DNA of 64,000 nt from Bombus terrestris (lineage: Eukaryota > Arthropoda > Insecta > Hymenoptera > Apidae): contig NC_063280.1 in NCBI RefSeq assembly GCF_910591885.1, forward strand, positions 8,742,001-8,806,000. Reading direction: 5' to 3'. The notes under the pieces were generated by a model. That model made no database searches. It worked only from the letters and a program-made list of their open reading frames with translations, and was not told the DNA's origin. The translations under genes and the position numbers were made by a program. This document shows, in pieces, positions 24,401 through 36,764 of this stretch. Numbering within the stretch: the first letter of the stretch is position 1; every line of letters begins with the position of its first letter.

Positions 24401-26757
24401 ACGTTCTATTGACGTCTATACCAAAAGTTGAAGATGGGAAGTAAACAACTTCATCCGGATCACCCTCATGGTACAACCAAGTGTGGGCATGAGTTCCATT
24501 CGTCTCTTCGTCGAAATGTGCCATTTTTGATATAACATTGGCGTAAGTTAATTCATTTCCTGCTTGCATCGTGAAGAAAGATCTATCTATACCTGAAAGA
24601 GCGACGTACGCTCCTGGTTCTCCGTAAATGGCTACTTCGACATTCTCACCCGTTCTAGATTTTTTATTGTTGATGAATACAGTGAAATTATTGCGTGAAA
24701 TGCCATTTACAGAGAAGGTTAAAGAGTCTGCTACTACATTGCCATATTGTCCAACGTGATATACGACTGCAGTTGCAACGGGAGCCATTTCTGCACTTAA
24801 AGGAACGGCGATCGTTTTTATGTTATGTTGCATATTGTCTTGTCCAGTTAAAAGTATTGTACCTTTTGCCATAATGAGATAGTTGAAAGTATCGATATAA
24901 AAATTAGTTTGAACATGGAATATCATGTATTCTCCAACTTTAGGTTTTTCTGTAGACGTTGAGATTTTTATGTGCTGTTGATTCGGCGATTCGTGAGCCA
25001 ATAACAATAATTCAGTTTGCGTTTTGTAGCCTTCTCCATCGGTAAGATAAGCAAACACTTTCATGGAAGAGATATCATTGAGAATTTGCTGTGCTTGATT
25101 CGAATTATGGTCAAGTCCAAGTTGTTTTCTTAAATCGATTCTGGTAGACCAAATACCTTCATTGTCTGCCGAATGTTTTAGATATTGAGTTTCTAGCGTT
25201 CTATGACCACCTGTTCTCATTTCGATATCCGCGCGAATTTCCATTACAGCCCCTTTTAATTGCGTTGGTCTTAATACTGAATTGTCATGAAACGACGCCA
25301 CTAAATTCAAGGTAAATGGCATTGCTGGCTTAAAAACTTGCGGTGATCCGCCCAAAAATCGAACCTTTGAGGTAGAGTTATATATTCGGGCTGTGGAGTA
25401 ACCTGTAATTATTTCGTCTAGAAATCTTTCACCGACCGTTGCAGTCACAGTGATCTCCACTCCGCTCGCAGTAGGTACAAAACTTAGCAATTCTGACATT
25501 GGATATCGGAAGTGATAAGTTCCATTAAAAAATCTCAATACAGGAACCTTATTATTCAAATAATTTGAAACTTTCAACCACGCAGGATAATACTCATCAA
25601 AATAAAAATATCTTTCTGCAGATTCAGAATCAGATTCTGTATATGCCTTATCTAGTGATCTAATGTGTGCTTTTAGAGTTAAGTTTCCCCTCACTGGTGC
25701 GCCACTAGTATAATTTGCTTGGACTATACCACTTATATATTGATCATTATCAAAAAAGAATGCAGGCATTGTTACGTTAACTTCAAAACGTGTTTGATAG
25801 TATTCCTCAACTAGGAAAGTTTTCTCTTCTACCTGGCTTTGTGCTATCACTTGTATAATCCATTCTCCAAAAACTGGTTGATCAGAAAGCTGGTATGATA
25901 AAGATACTGTTCCCAAATTGCTCTGTCTGCTTAACCATCTTCTCATTACTCTCCTATATGGATCTAACATGTACACATCTATAGGATTATTAAATGCTTT
26001 GAGTTCAGTATCTATGGGTATAGTTCTAAATCGCACAGTTTCTCCTTGCATATATACAGGTTTGTCCAATTGAATAAATATAGTCATTGATCTTTGTGAA
26101 AATGTAAGTTTGGTCTCATTTAAAAATGCTTGGCCACCAGTTAGACTATTATATGTTCCTTCTACTCTCAATCTGTATTCTCCATTAACAGACGTAGGTG
26201 GCAATCCCATCATTAGAGTTTCTGGTATGCCTTCCTTTACTTCTTGAAAATCTGCAGCCACCTCCACTCCATTTCTTTGAATGGACGAACGTACTATGAT
26301 TGGAATTGGGCTATATAAGACATTTACATCTACACGGTAGATCTGTCCTGGTCTAACCATTCGAGATGCGACCACAAAGTAAGTACTGCCAAAAAAAAAG
26401 TGTTTTGGAATTGTTATTTTGTTGTTACATTTCTGATTCATTTTACTCTTATATATTTAATTTTTATACTTTGAATTATATTGAGCATTATTGATATTAA
26501 AAAGTATCATTTATGATACATCACATACATATCGTTTATCTCCAATCATATATATTTTATTGCCTAATTATTATATGTAAAACTTACGCCTCTTTTATTA
26601 TAATACTGTCAGTTGGATTTCCAGAACCTCGTAATCCAAATCCAGCCTGATCTTTATCATCGAATCGATTCCAAGGAGAGCGCGTCGATTCAGTCGATTC
26701 TTGCGAGAACTGACTATTCCCGTAAGCGAAGGTTAATATCAAAATCCAGATCCACAT
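21454..26757 (-). CDS. Mcr: Macroglobulin complement-related protein (TEP6/CD109-like)
   Basis: Exons are 26757-26588, 26385-22353, 22287-22094, 22018-21738 and 21656-21454, all GT-AG and phase-consistent, giving 1626 aa. The start Met opens a signal peptide (MWIWILILTFAYGNSQ). Alpha-2-macroglobulin MG domains follow, with YFVVASRMVRPGQ near residue 59 and LDKPVYMQGETVRFR soon after. An LDL-receptor class A module with six Cys spans 739-775, a hallmark of Mcr within insect TEPs. The thioester-domain motif reads Asp-Cys1050-Ala-Glu-Gln1053-Asn. The tail has a CxxC-rich stretch and a hydrophobic segment (about 1596-1618), suggesting a membrane anchor. Known roles of Drosophila Mcr are septate-junction formation, opsonin-like uptake of fungi and autophagy signalling. 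The unspliced long ORF continues past both ends of exon 2 into intron, so its apparent Met is not the start. It is followed on the same strand by no further gene. Confidence 0.93.
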
Positions 26758-27113
26758 TTTCTACAATATACGACAATTAACGATATATGACAATTTACAA
26801 CAATCAATACGGTTTACTTCATGAAAAAAACGGAACTAAGAAAGAAAATGTTGTGTTATGTATCATGATTAAAACTAGCGGTCAACGCCCAAAATACACA
26901 TTTAAGTTAACTGGTATTTCATTTTAATTTACCTTGGATGAACAATTTTTTCTAATCAAATCCAATCGTCACTGACACACATCTACGCAAAATTTCAAAA
27001 ATCTTCTTTTTAAATATTAAACTTATCGTGTGTTTGACAAAATTTCATGATTAGGAGTGGTCACTTATACTATTACATATACCTCACAAACACTGAATGT
27101 ATTTGGTTGGACA

Positions 27114-27143
27114 CTCGGCACTCGACACTCAGCACTCGGCACA
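27114..27143 (+). repeat. Four 7-bp CACTCGG-like tandem units
   Basis: CACTCGG, CACTCGA, CACTCAG and CACTCGG follow one another upstream of Mcr. This may be chance or a binding-site cluster. Confidence 0.5.
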
Positions 27144-27511
27144 GAAAGTAAGTTACTCACTTATTCCTTACCCCTTACTCTGTCTAGAAACCGAGGTAGT
27201 CCACAGAGTGGGGATAGGACAGTGGGGAGCAAAGCCACCAACGCGCGGCAGTTGAATTGGCGCCATACTAATGGAGGGGCTCCAAAGCATGCCGAGAGGA
27301 TCAACAGGGAAAGATACATTTTTCTGTCTTAACTGTGGCCATGTGGCCATATATTTATAACTTATGTGATCTGATAATCTTGTTGCATTTTATTCCTTAA
27401 AGCACTAAAAATTATTAAAATCTCCTTCGATCATTTATTTAAATTTTTTGTATAATTAACAAAATATATAATAACAATACTAAAAGATTGTTCATCAATC
27501 CTTTTACAATA

Positions 27512-27517
27512 TTTATT
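27512..27517 (-). terminator. Candidate poly(A) signal
   Basis: AATAAA on the minus strand about 95 bases past the stop of the 27610-28632 gene. Confidence 0.45.
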
Positions 27518-27609
27518 TTCTTTTTACATTTTTTTCTATAAAATATGTACCTAGTTTTAGTTACATTTAGTTAATTTAGTCCCCTCATTTTTATTAGATA
27601 AAATGATTG

Positions 27610-28632
27610 CTACTTTTGTCCAGAACAAATATTACCAGCGCATCCAATATTGATACACGCTCTACGTTTTGCAGCAAATTTCGTATTGACGAAGACATCA
27701 GGCTCTTCTTTGACTAGTTTTTTGAATCCTCTCCGTCTGGCTCTATCGGCATCAAACGGAATTTCTTCAACGTACATATCCGGTATTTTCAACGGATAAT
27801 TCGGGGGAATTATATTCAGAGGATATCCGTCTCTTTGTGATAATTCTTTACAAACTAATACTAAAGCAGCTATATTTACTGGTCTTGGAGGAGTATCCAA
27901 TTCACTTTCCTCGAATATTTTTTCAGGCAAACAGAATTTCGTGCCCGTCTCGGCGGCTCTTCTTTCACTCTCATCCGGATATGGTACTTTTGTACATAAA
28001 AATTCATTAAACGAACCTGTATTCTTAAATAATAATTTCTTCTCAACAATAGAAAATGGATTGATCGTATATGTCCCGAAACATATTATTCTGAAGAAAA
28101 TACTTATGTAACCAGTTGGTTTATATTCCTCGTCCACGAGACCAAAAGTGTTTTTTATCTCATATGCTTTTGGTAAGTGAAATAGGTCGTTGTCTGGCAT
28201 CATCACGTGGTCACAAAGGCAACCTGGTATTGGAATTACTGAATTTCCTAATGGATCCTTTAATACTTCCTCGGGGCAAATAACAATCTCTTTGATTTTG
28301 TATACATCCAGTAATAATGGTTTCGATCGCATTTTTTCAACCAGCTCGCCAGGATTCCTTGTGAACATGTATACATTACCGACGTTGAAATTCACAGTAT
28401 GCATCTCCTGCCCGCGAATTATTTCCTTCGGTCTATCCGGTTTGGTCAAGAGGAAGTTACTTTGAAAGATTCGAAACAATGGCATGTCGATAAATTGTAG
28501 ATCGACGCCTAATTCATTTGGAGAAATTTTCTGCAATTTCTCGGCGTACAAGGTAACAGAATCGACGAAAACTTCTAGGATGTATAGCTTCTTATCTTTT
28601 ACAGAAATGCAGGCTTTAAGATTTGCGTTCAT
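27610..28632 (-). CDS. Uncharacterised single-exon insect protein, 340 aa
   Basis: An uninterrupted frame starts MNANLKACISVKDKKLYIL. It is far longer than chance ORFs here and protein-like in composition. The N-terminal third alternates hydrophobic residues in a beta-strand style (LYILEVFVDSVTLY, GVDLQFIDMPLFRI), suggesting a C2-like beta sandwich. A second beta-like block has PTGYISIFFRIICFG near residue 180. The C-terminus is basic (RARRRGFKKLV) and ends with a cluster of four Cys in RACINIGCAGNICSG. There is no signal peptide or membrane segment. The layout faintly recalls insect DUF4776-type proteins, but I cannot confirm this. It lies between bora and Mcr on the same strand, with ample spacing on both sides. 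The lack of introns among multi-exon neighbours could mean an old retrogene or a testis-type gene; that is speculation. Confidence 0.75.
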   Translation of the reverse strand: MNANLKACISVKDKKLYILEVFVDSVTLYAEKLQKISPNELGVDLQFIDMPLFRIFQSNFLLTKPDRPKEIIRGQEMHTVNFNVGNVYMFTRNPGELVEKMRSKPLLLDVYKIKEIVICPEEVLKDPLGNSVIPIPGCLCDHVMMPDNDLFHLPKAYEIKNTFGLVDEEYKPTGYISIFFRIICFGTYTINPFSIVEKKLLFKNTGSFNEFLCTKVPYPDESERRAAETGTKFCLPEKIFEESELDTPPRPVNIAALVLVCKELSQRDGYPLNIIPPNYPLKIPDMYVEEIPFDADRARRRGFKKLVKEEPDVFVNTKFAAKRRACINIGCAGNICSGQK

Positions 28633-29481
28633 GTTAAATTTGGAAAATATTTTATCTTCATGAACGAAGTAGCACGAAAATTAATTAACGGGATAGTTCC
28701 GAATTTATTTAAAATTTTCTACATAAAATCAGCTAAAATGTTTGCTTGTGTGTTAATGTTTCCATTAAAAAATGACGGAAACAATTGAACTGAAAAATTG
28801 ATAATTCGCCATGTTTTATATTTCCATGATTAACATAAGCACATTCAATTATTATATACAATCATTATAAACATAATCGGTGATAATATATTTTACATCA
28901 AACATTATTTGTCATAATTATTTTTATGCAATGCTTTATATTTATTCTTCTCTATCTATTGGTTCCTTGATTTTGAATGGATTGTTGTGTATTTTAATAT
29001 GGAAAATATATAACATGTGTATAAAACATGTATATATTATATGATATGATATGATTACATCATAACATGTGTTAAATTTCTACCCACTTCACTCAAATTC
29101 TGATACTTACAATGATAATACATGAAATGAAATATATTGTTGTCATTTCATGAATTATTATACATAAATGCATTTTTGCTTCCATGCGTAAAAAATATGT
29201 TGTAGACGATACCAGGTAATGAAAAATTAAAAATTATATTAATTATTATATATTAAAATCTTTATATTATAAATTTCAACTAAGAAACAGAACACATTGA
29301 CGTACTAAAATAAGATCCTAAATATGAAAAATATAAATGATGATATTATCTTTGATTGCATATGAAAAATTGTGTTTTAAATTTTTCCCAAGTATTTGAG
29401 CAGGTTATTTTTTCTAATTTCATTATCAAAAATAAAAAATATTCTTGGATTATATATTTTTGCCATATAAAAAATATTTAT
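28633..29481. other. Intergenic, very AT-rich
   Basis: 849 bases between the 340-aa gene and the Bora stop. It should hold the Bora 3' UTR and the promoter of the 340-aa gene. I see nothing coding. Confidence 0.6.
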
Positions 29482-31526
29482 CTAAGATATATGGGTATCC
29501 CTTTCCCTATTTGATCGTGATGGAGTAGAACTAAATATATTTTTCATGTTTTCTCTCCACTCGGGTAGACGAAGTTCATCGTCACTTATTAAAATTCGAT
29601 CTCCCCAATAAGCCTTTTGCTTAGTCGGAGTAGTGCTATAACTATCAGTAACATTCGCTGTATTGCTCATACTGCAAGTTTGATAACCAGTGTCTTGTAT
29701 AGAATTCGAAACGCTCTGCTGACCGGAAATACCTAGCATCGCGTTAGTCTGTTGGATCATACAACTTTCGTTTGTACTCGTCTTGTACAATTTAAACGTG
29801 CTGGTAGCATTATTATATTTAACATCAAATTCTGTAGTTTTGTTTTCGCAATTATGCTCAACGTGGATTGAGTTCTTTGCTAGGACTTTTATTTCTGTAT
29901 AGGTATCATCTTGAGCACTTGCAGATTCGCTTTGTAAATTTAAAAGATCGCCTGCCTTTTTGTCTGCATTTACTTCGCCAAGAGATTCATCTAAAAGATA
30001 TAACATGCAATTATTATGAACAATAACATTATTTTAGTAGTATTTTGGTAAAGGATAATTAAATATTAAATATTATTGATGTGGGTGAAGTAATTACCTA
30101 AAGAATAATTGTTTGATAGATCTTTATGTTGCATATTAGATTGATTTATACTTATGTCCATACTGAAGTTCAGTTGAGCAACCGAACGAGATCGAGATTT
30201 CCCGCTTTCATACGACATGTTATTTACTGTACTGTGTATGGGAGATATACTAGGATGTGATATATTTCCTGTGTCTATTTGCGACGCGTTGTGATGACAA
30301 TTTTCATTTGGCGAGCACTAGAAGAAAAGAATTTGGTAATTTTTGGCTTCAAAACTCACATGTGTAATGTGTGTAAGATAGATAAAGATAATTAAAAAAA
30401 GCTATTATTTACCTTCAATGATGTACCATGAATTAACATTCCACTTTGTGGAGGACTGGAAGATAATACTAAAGATTCATCCATTTTTACTGGCGACGAT
30501 AAAGAGATTGAAGAATCTTCTTCATTATCTACACCATCATCAAGATTAAAGAATAACTTCCGTCTTAAAGAGTTGTTACTCGAATTTGCATCGTCACTCT
30601 CAACATTTTGCTCCTAAAACAAAACAAGAGACGTTTAAAGGCAGAGACTTAATATTTAAGTAGTTTAAATGATGACTTTAGCTTTGCATTTACTTGAATA
30701 AATGTAAGATAAGGTTTTAAAATTTCCATAACGTGAGCTGGCAATTCAGATGGAAATGTTAATACTGTTTGACTCCATCCTAAAGCAATTAAAATCAAAA
30801 TTAAACTATGAAAAATATTCCTTGATTAATTATAATAAATACCATCTTTTTTCAGTTTTGGGGATTCTGAATTCAGGTCACTTGAATCCTTTATATGAGT
30901 ATCTACATTAACTATTGTTCTAATCTCTTTCTTCTTTATCTCCCATGGGCTTGGAATTATTTCATTTTTATTAAAAAATTGATCAATAGCTGCTTGAGCT
31001 TTTATTTCAGTCTCTGGGTCTATACAATGTATTTGTTGCATAGGAAATTCTTCTATTTTCGCTGGCTGTATTAATGCCAACTCATCCACACTCCATGCAA
31101 AGTCTGATGATTGATGAGATGGACTTGATACCTAAGAATGTTATTAACAATTATACATATTTATTAGGAAATAATATAAAAAATGATTCTATTAAATCAT
31201 TTTAGGAATGAACTAAATCTTTAGTTTTAATAAAAAATTTACAAAATTACTTTACTGAACACAGTTGGACTAATCACAGATAAATGCAGTCTATTAGTTA
31301 AATCAGTCTCAAATGGATTCCTTGCTATAAATTTTGTTAAACCTGAAGGAGGTGTAATGTGATTTGGAAGCACATTAAAGGAATTTGTATTACTTCGATA
31401 TGTTGTGTGCTTTGAACTTGTATTATACTGCTTTACAGGAGTTTTATAAATCACAGGACTCTTGGTTGACAAATTTTCACATTCGTTTCCATTCTTAATT
31501 GGTGTTGTCCACTTTAAGTGCTCCAT
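29482..31526 (-). CDS. bora: Aurora borealis (Bora), Aurora A/Plk1 activator
   Basis: Six exons, 31526-31251, 31131-30843, 30779-30694, 30613-30413, 30317-30098 and 29990-29482, give 526 aa with matching phases. Bora is the CDK-phosphorylated cofactor that lets Aurora A phosphorylate Plk1 at mitotic entry. The conserved N-terminal core is visible: TPPSGLTKFIARNPFE, SPTVFSK, FAWSVDELALIQP (103-115) and a helix ending QFFNKNEIIPSPW (143-155), which parallel the vertebrate NPFE, SPSVF, W-S-I-D-Q-L and IVPSPW motifs. NNSLRRKLFF (231-239) and SVAQLNFSMDIS are also recognisable Bora blocks. The rest is Ser/Thr-rich and probably disordered. DTGYQT at 457-462 sits where vertebrate Bora has its DSGxxT beta-TrCP degron. 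The start Met agrees with the family's short leader. It is divergent from MED25 by 1.35 kb. Confidence 0.88.
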
Positions 31527-32864
31527 TCCAATATACCTTTAATCATCCATTAAATTCGATTTGTACTTAAATTATTTATCACAATTATGAAATTATTGTT
31601 ACGAAACATGTTTCTTTTTATAATACGTATAATACGGAAACAATATTTTTATTTATAAAAGGCATTTAGAAATTATTTGATAAACTTACTTATATTAGTC
31701 TCGATCTTTTAACGTCTTTTTCAAGCTCGTTCTTCTAATTTCTGACTAGAAGAATGTACAAGTGGTACAAATATCTTATAGACTTCTCTTGTCGAAATGT
31801 TAGATTTAATTTACGTATTCCGATTTTTACATTATAATAATATTACCATAATTCGTAAATTTGTATACAGTTTGAATTATTTTAAAACAACGAACATAAT
31901 CAACAGTCATGGATAATGTAAGTATATACTAGAAGATAATCGAAGTATAAACGTTGAATACCAAGAACAGTTTGGTGATTTCGATTAAATTACTATACTC
32001 TGTCCATGGACTTAACTGAAGACACGTATTTAAAATCTAGGGGAAATAGGTTACATTCATAAGTAAGATTATCCCGACATCGTTGTAGGAATTTTGTTAG
32101 TCTGCAGTGTTAAATCTCCTTTGTGAAATATGTATATATATATAAATTTGAAGATTTTTTATTGTATTTAATTAAAGTGTTTAATTTGTGTTAAATCCCT
32201 AGAATATTTATCACCAAACTAGTGAAATAAATTTGGGAACCATCATCTTAAAGAAATTACAATGGTTTGTTCTATTTCATGTTTAAATGTTCTGTACAAA
32301 TCATTTAATAATAATAATAATAATAGTATTAATGTAATAATATGTTAACATATTTTATTTCGTATTGTATTTGTGATACATGTAATGAAATTAATTAGTA
32401 CTTGAAAAAATTATACTTAATAAATAAACGTAACCTATAGAACTACTGACTTTGTTGATTGTTTGACAAATGATCAGCTACAATATTGAAAAAATCCTGA
32501 TTTTAGTATTAGCAAATGTTACTAATGAATATGAAGTGATATAATCATTGATGTCAATATTTATCTGGTAAACTTGTTGTAAGTCTCACACTACATGTTA
32601 TAATGCTATTAATGTAATTTGCAATTAGTAGAAGTAGAATATTAGATAAAGATTTGTATTAAAAAGATCTCAATACATAAATGCATTATTGTGAAATAAA
32701 TTTTACTATTTTAAACGTATCAAAGATAAAAATTTTGTTATAAACATGTTATTTATTTCTAATATGATATTTGAAATAGTTATAATTTATTCATTATTTT
32801 TAAGTTAAAAATAATATATCACCTATTATATTCTTTTTTATATACTTTTTCTGATATTTTAAAG
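31527..32864. other. Bidirectional upstream region of bora and MED25
   Basis: 1.34 kb between head-to-head genes, AT-rich, with no TATA box that stands out. At 31909-31917 an ATG-GAT-AAT is followed by GTAAGT. This is probably the end of the MED25 first exon (see findings). Otherwise I see nothing. Confidence 0.5.
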
Positions 32865-32876
32865 AGTGGAGTAAAA

Positions 32877-35800
32877 ATGGTTGCTGGTCCTACAGAACAT
32901 GGCATACAAGCCGATGTGATATTTGTGATTGAAGGAACAGCTGTCAATGGAGCTTATCTTAATGATTTGAAAACAAATTATCTTACCCCTACACTTGAGT
33001 AAGTTATATTTTCTATATTAGATCATATTGAGTATTTTTTATTTTGTTTATAGATGCTTATTAATTTAAGACATTATATTATATAGGTATTTCAGTCAAG
33101 GTGGTATTGAAGATAGAGAATATGTTTCTGAGGTAAAATAATGATATTAACCATTTTTATGATATCTTACCTTTTTAATTTCTTTATTCTTATATTTAAT
33201 AATAAAAATCATTTTTTAGCAAAATAGTACAACGTTATATGGAATAGTAGTATATCATGCTGCTGATTGTTTACCAGCACCATGTACAGAGACTTTTGGA
33301 CCATATGCAAATCCTCATAAATTACTGCTTGTATTAGAAAAACTAGAGTATGTAAAAGATGTATCATTATTGTATTGTATTATGTATTATTATTATTAAA
33401 TGTTCATTATTAATGAACATTGCTGATATTCTTGTTTGAATAGAATGGTTGGAGGAAAGGGGGAATGTTTTGCCAATATTGGAGAAGGACTTGCAACTGG
33501 ACTTCAATGTTTTGAAGATCTACAATTAAGACGCGAACCAAATACAGCATCGCAGAAGCATTGTATTTTGATTTGCAATTCTCCTCCATATCAAACGGTC
33601 ATACAAGAATCATATAAATTTGCCGGACACACTATAGAACAGTTGGCTTCACTCTATCAAGAAGTATATTGCAATTAATTGTGTGAATAGAAGTCGTCAT
33701 TTAAGCCTATATAAAAAAATCATTTTTTTTTTCTTTCAGAGGAATATTAATCTTTCCATATTATCACCTAGAAAAATACCTGCCTTATTTAAATTATTTG
33801 AAAAAGCAGGAGGAGATTTACAATCATCACAAACAAAAAATTACGCTAAAGATCCGCGACATTTGGTCCTCTTACGTAATTATAATTTGAAAGAAAGACC
33901 TGTCAGTCCAACAATTGGTGGAGCTGTTCATACTACTCCAGGTACTGCTGCACAGATTCCATTGAGCCCATTGCAGAGTAATGACAGTCCAAATACAAAT
34001 CAAGTGCAACAGAATATTGCACAACCAACTCAACCTCAAGGTCCTCCATTTAGAGGTCAAACTCCTCAAAATATCGCTTCAGTTCATCAAACAGTAGTAC
34101 CAATGGCTGCTGCAATGAACGCTGGTCGACCTCCTTATAATCCCCCAATATCCGCTCCACCAACTTATCATCCTAATGTAACAAGAGCAGGTCACCCTAG
34201 ATGGAGACCTTTCGTGACACCAGGGGCAACAGGTCCAACAAATACACAAAGTAGTGCTTTAATAGCGCAATTAAATCAACCACCTCCTTCAATTGGGCTC
34301 AATGTAACTCCATTTGGACAAAGAATGGATGGTAAAAGTGATAATACTTTGTAAAGTTTTATTACTTATCCTTGTTTCAAAAGTTAATGTGTTAATATAT
34401 ATTTTATATCTTTAGTGACAAATACCAATGTTATGGCTGCAAATGCACAACAGCAACAGCAGCAGCAACAACAGCAGCAACAGCAGCAATTAACTCAACA
34501 ACAGCTAAGATTAACAATGCAATTACAACAGCAACAGCAAAATGTCCAGCAGCAAGCTCAAATGCCAATAACAGCTCAACCGACGCACGGACAAGCAGGA
34601 CCGCAACTCACGGTATCCTGTGTGAGCCAATCTATGCCAACTCAAGTACCACAAACAGTTACAGCTTCACAGACACAGGCACCTGTATCGTCGGTTACTC
34701 AACAACAGCAAGTAACGCACTCTCAGACACAGGTATTTTAAGTTGCTTAAATTATTTATAAGGAGAGACTGTTTTAATGTTGTAAATGTTGTAATGTTCG
34801 AATGTTGATTTTGAGACTAAAGGAAAAAATATGAATTACATTAATATAACTGTTTTAAAGGGTAATGTAACAGGTGGTACGGTAGGACCAGGACCACAAA
34901 TTAGTACACCACGTGAGAGACAAACGATATGGCAAGGTATTATTGAATGGGTTGAAAAAGCTAAAACAACTCCAGACGCACCAAAACAAACTAGGCATCT
35001 TCCGTGTCAAGTTTCCGCAAATTCCAAAGATGGAGATCCAGAATTGTAAGTTTTTGTGGATGTTAATAATCATAAATTGTTATAAATCAATATATTAATA
35101 TATTATAGGAAAGCTGATACGTGGCCTCAAAAATTAATTATGCAGCTGATGCCCAAGCAGTTAATAGGAAATATTGGTGGAACATATTTGAAAAATTCCA
35201 AGTCCGTTTTGTTTCATCCTACGCCTTGCGAAGCGTTAGAATCGTTAACAAAAGTTATGAATTCGGGATTTGTTAGTATATTACACTATATGTTTTCAGT
35301 ACAATAAAATGAATAAAAATATCTTTAATTACTGATAAAAAAAATATTTCAGGCAGGTTGTGTTCATTTCACATTCTTGCAAGCAGCTTGTGACATAAAA
35401 GTACTTATCCTCCTCTACACGGCTGAAAGAAGAACCTATTTGGGATTCATTCCAAATGATCAAACAGGTTTCGTAGATCGCCTTCGAAAAGTGATTCAGC
35501 AACAAAAAACATCGCATGCTTCTATGAGACAAGGACAAGTAAGTAAAAATTTATACTCTAAGGTATATTAAATGTTTCTTAATATATTTACAAATATAAT
35601 TAATATATCAGGCTGGAGCTGCTCAAGGAAACGCAATAGCTGGCACAATGCCTACTACAGGTACCTCTCAAGGAGGTATTCTTATGTCACAAACAAATAC
35701 TATAGCTATGGGAGGAGGCCAAATAACTCAGAACGTAGTTTCTACAAATGCTCCACAACAAACATTAACTTCATCTGCTGGCCCTCAGAATCAAATAAAC

Positions 35801-36750
35801 ATGCAGGTAAGGTTTACCACATGTATACAATGAAGTAAAATAGATTTGAGACATATATAATAAGCTTTATACATAGATAATATATTTAAAGAATTATGAG
35901 TTAGAAACAAATGCTATCTATATAGATATGCACAGATATCCAAACGAAAGTAAAGCATTTGTTTTATTGATACGCTGATAGAGTGGTGGTATTACTGGTC
36001 CCCAAGTGGCTCCAGCTTCTGGTACGATGATAGGACAACAAAGACCACCATTTGATGACATAGAAATAGCTAGGCAACAAAATTTATTAAAAATTCAACA
36101 ACTACGGCAAACGTTAGAAGCTGCACAGCAACAGGAGGCGCAATATAAGTCGCAACTGGAAGTAAATGTAAGCCAATAAATATAACAACAAAATACGGAA
36201 AAGAACAAAACACATACTAAAATAAATTTCACAGAATTCATATAATATAATTAACTTTATAGATTCAACAGAATCTAGAAGTAGCACAGCAACAGGAAAT
36301 GCAATATAAACAACAGTTGGAGGTGAACTGTTTTTTAGAAGTTATCATACATTCTGTTGTATAGCTTCGCGCAAATGGAGAAACGAAATAAAGGAATGAA
36401 ATTTGTTACAGGCTCAACAAGCCCAAAGAGCACTAAATCCTGCCGCTATGACGAATCAGCAAGCAAATGCTCCAAGGTTGATGAGGCCTGTCCCGAATAT
36501 AGGTCTTAGACATTTATTGCAACAAGTATGGATTATCATAGTTATGAATTGGTAATTGTATATCAGGGTTGAATTATATCTGCAATTAAAAATAATTTGG
36601 GTTTTGTAGCCACAACCGCCATATAGGCAGGTACTTGGATTACAGCAACAAATGGTTCCTAGAGGACAAATGACGACAAGAGCTATGGCTCCTGGTAATC
36701 CACAAAATCAGCAATTCGAGGATGTCTCTAATTATGATTTCCTTGGATAG
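32877..36750 (+). CDS. MED25: Mediator complex subunit 25
   Basis: Fourteen coding exons: 32877-32998, 33087-33132, 33220-33347, 33444-33663, 33740-34331, 34416-34732, 34861-35045, 35109-35271, 35353-35538, 35612-35806, 35982-36161, 36263-36322, 36412-36525 and 36610-36750. Phases all fit; 882 aa. MED25 couples activators to Mediator and RNA polymerase II in the nucleus. The N-terminal von Willebrand A domain (about 1-225) has [22 protein letters not shown] and [11 protein letters not shown]. Pro/Gln-rich linkers with a 14-Gln run (381-394) follow. The ACID activator-binding domain (about 493-645) has [35 protein letters not shown] and [16 protein letters not shown] Gln-rich coiled coil comes next, then an LxxLL box, LRHLL (830-834), where human MED25 also has one, and an acidic end. 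The chosen ATG matches the human start region, and an in-frame upstream ATG exists. AATAAA lies 9 bases past the stop. Confidence 0.95.
34448..34489 (+). repeat. Polyglutamine-coding CAG/CAA repeat in MED25
   Basis: Fourteen consecutive Gln codons mix CAG and CAA, which should make the tract relatively stable. More Gln clusters follow. Confidence 0.95.
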
Positions 36751-36758
36751 ATAATTTA

Positions 36759-36764
36759 AATAAA
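36759..36764 (+). terminator. Candidate poly(A) signal of MED25
   Basis: AATAAA nine bases past the stop, with another at about 36806-36811. Confidence 0.45.

Larger units (their letters stand above)
26758..27609. other. Upstream region of Mcr
   Basis: 852 bases between the Mcr start and the stop of the next minus-strand gene. It contains short CACTCGG-type repeats and, at 27512-27517, the poly(A) signal of the 27610 gene. The Mcr promoter should be here, but no TATA box is convincing. Confidence 0.5.

Noticed and set aside
26386..26441. Met at 26441 as the start of Mcr
   Set aside because: It lies in the intron upstream of a pyrimidine-rich acceptor. The exon at 26588-26757 supplies a proper Met and signal peptide in phase.
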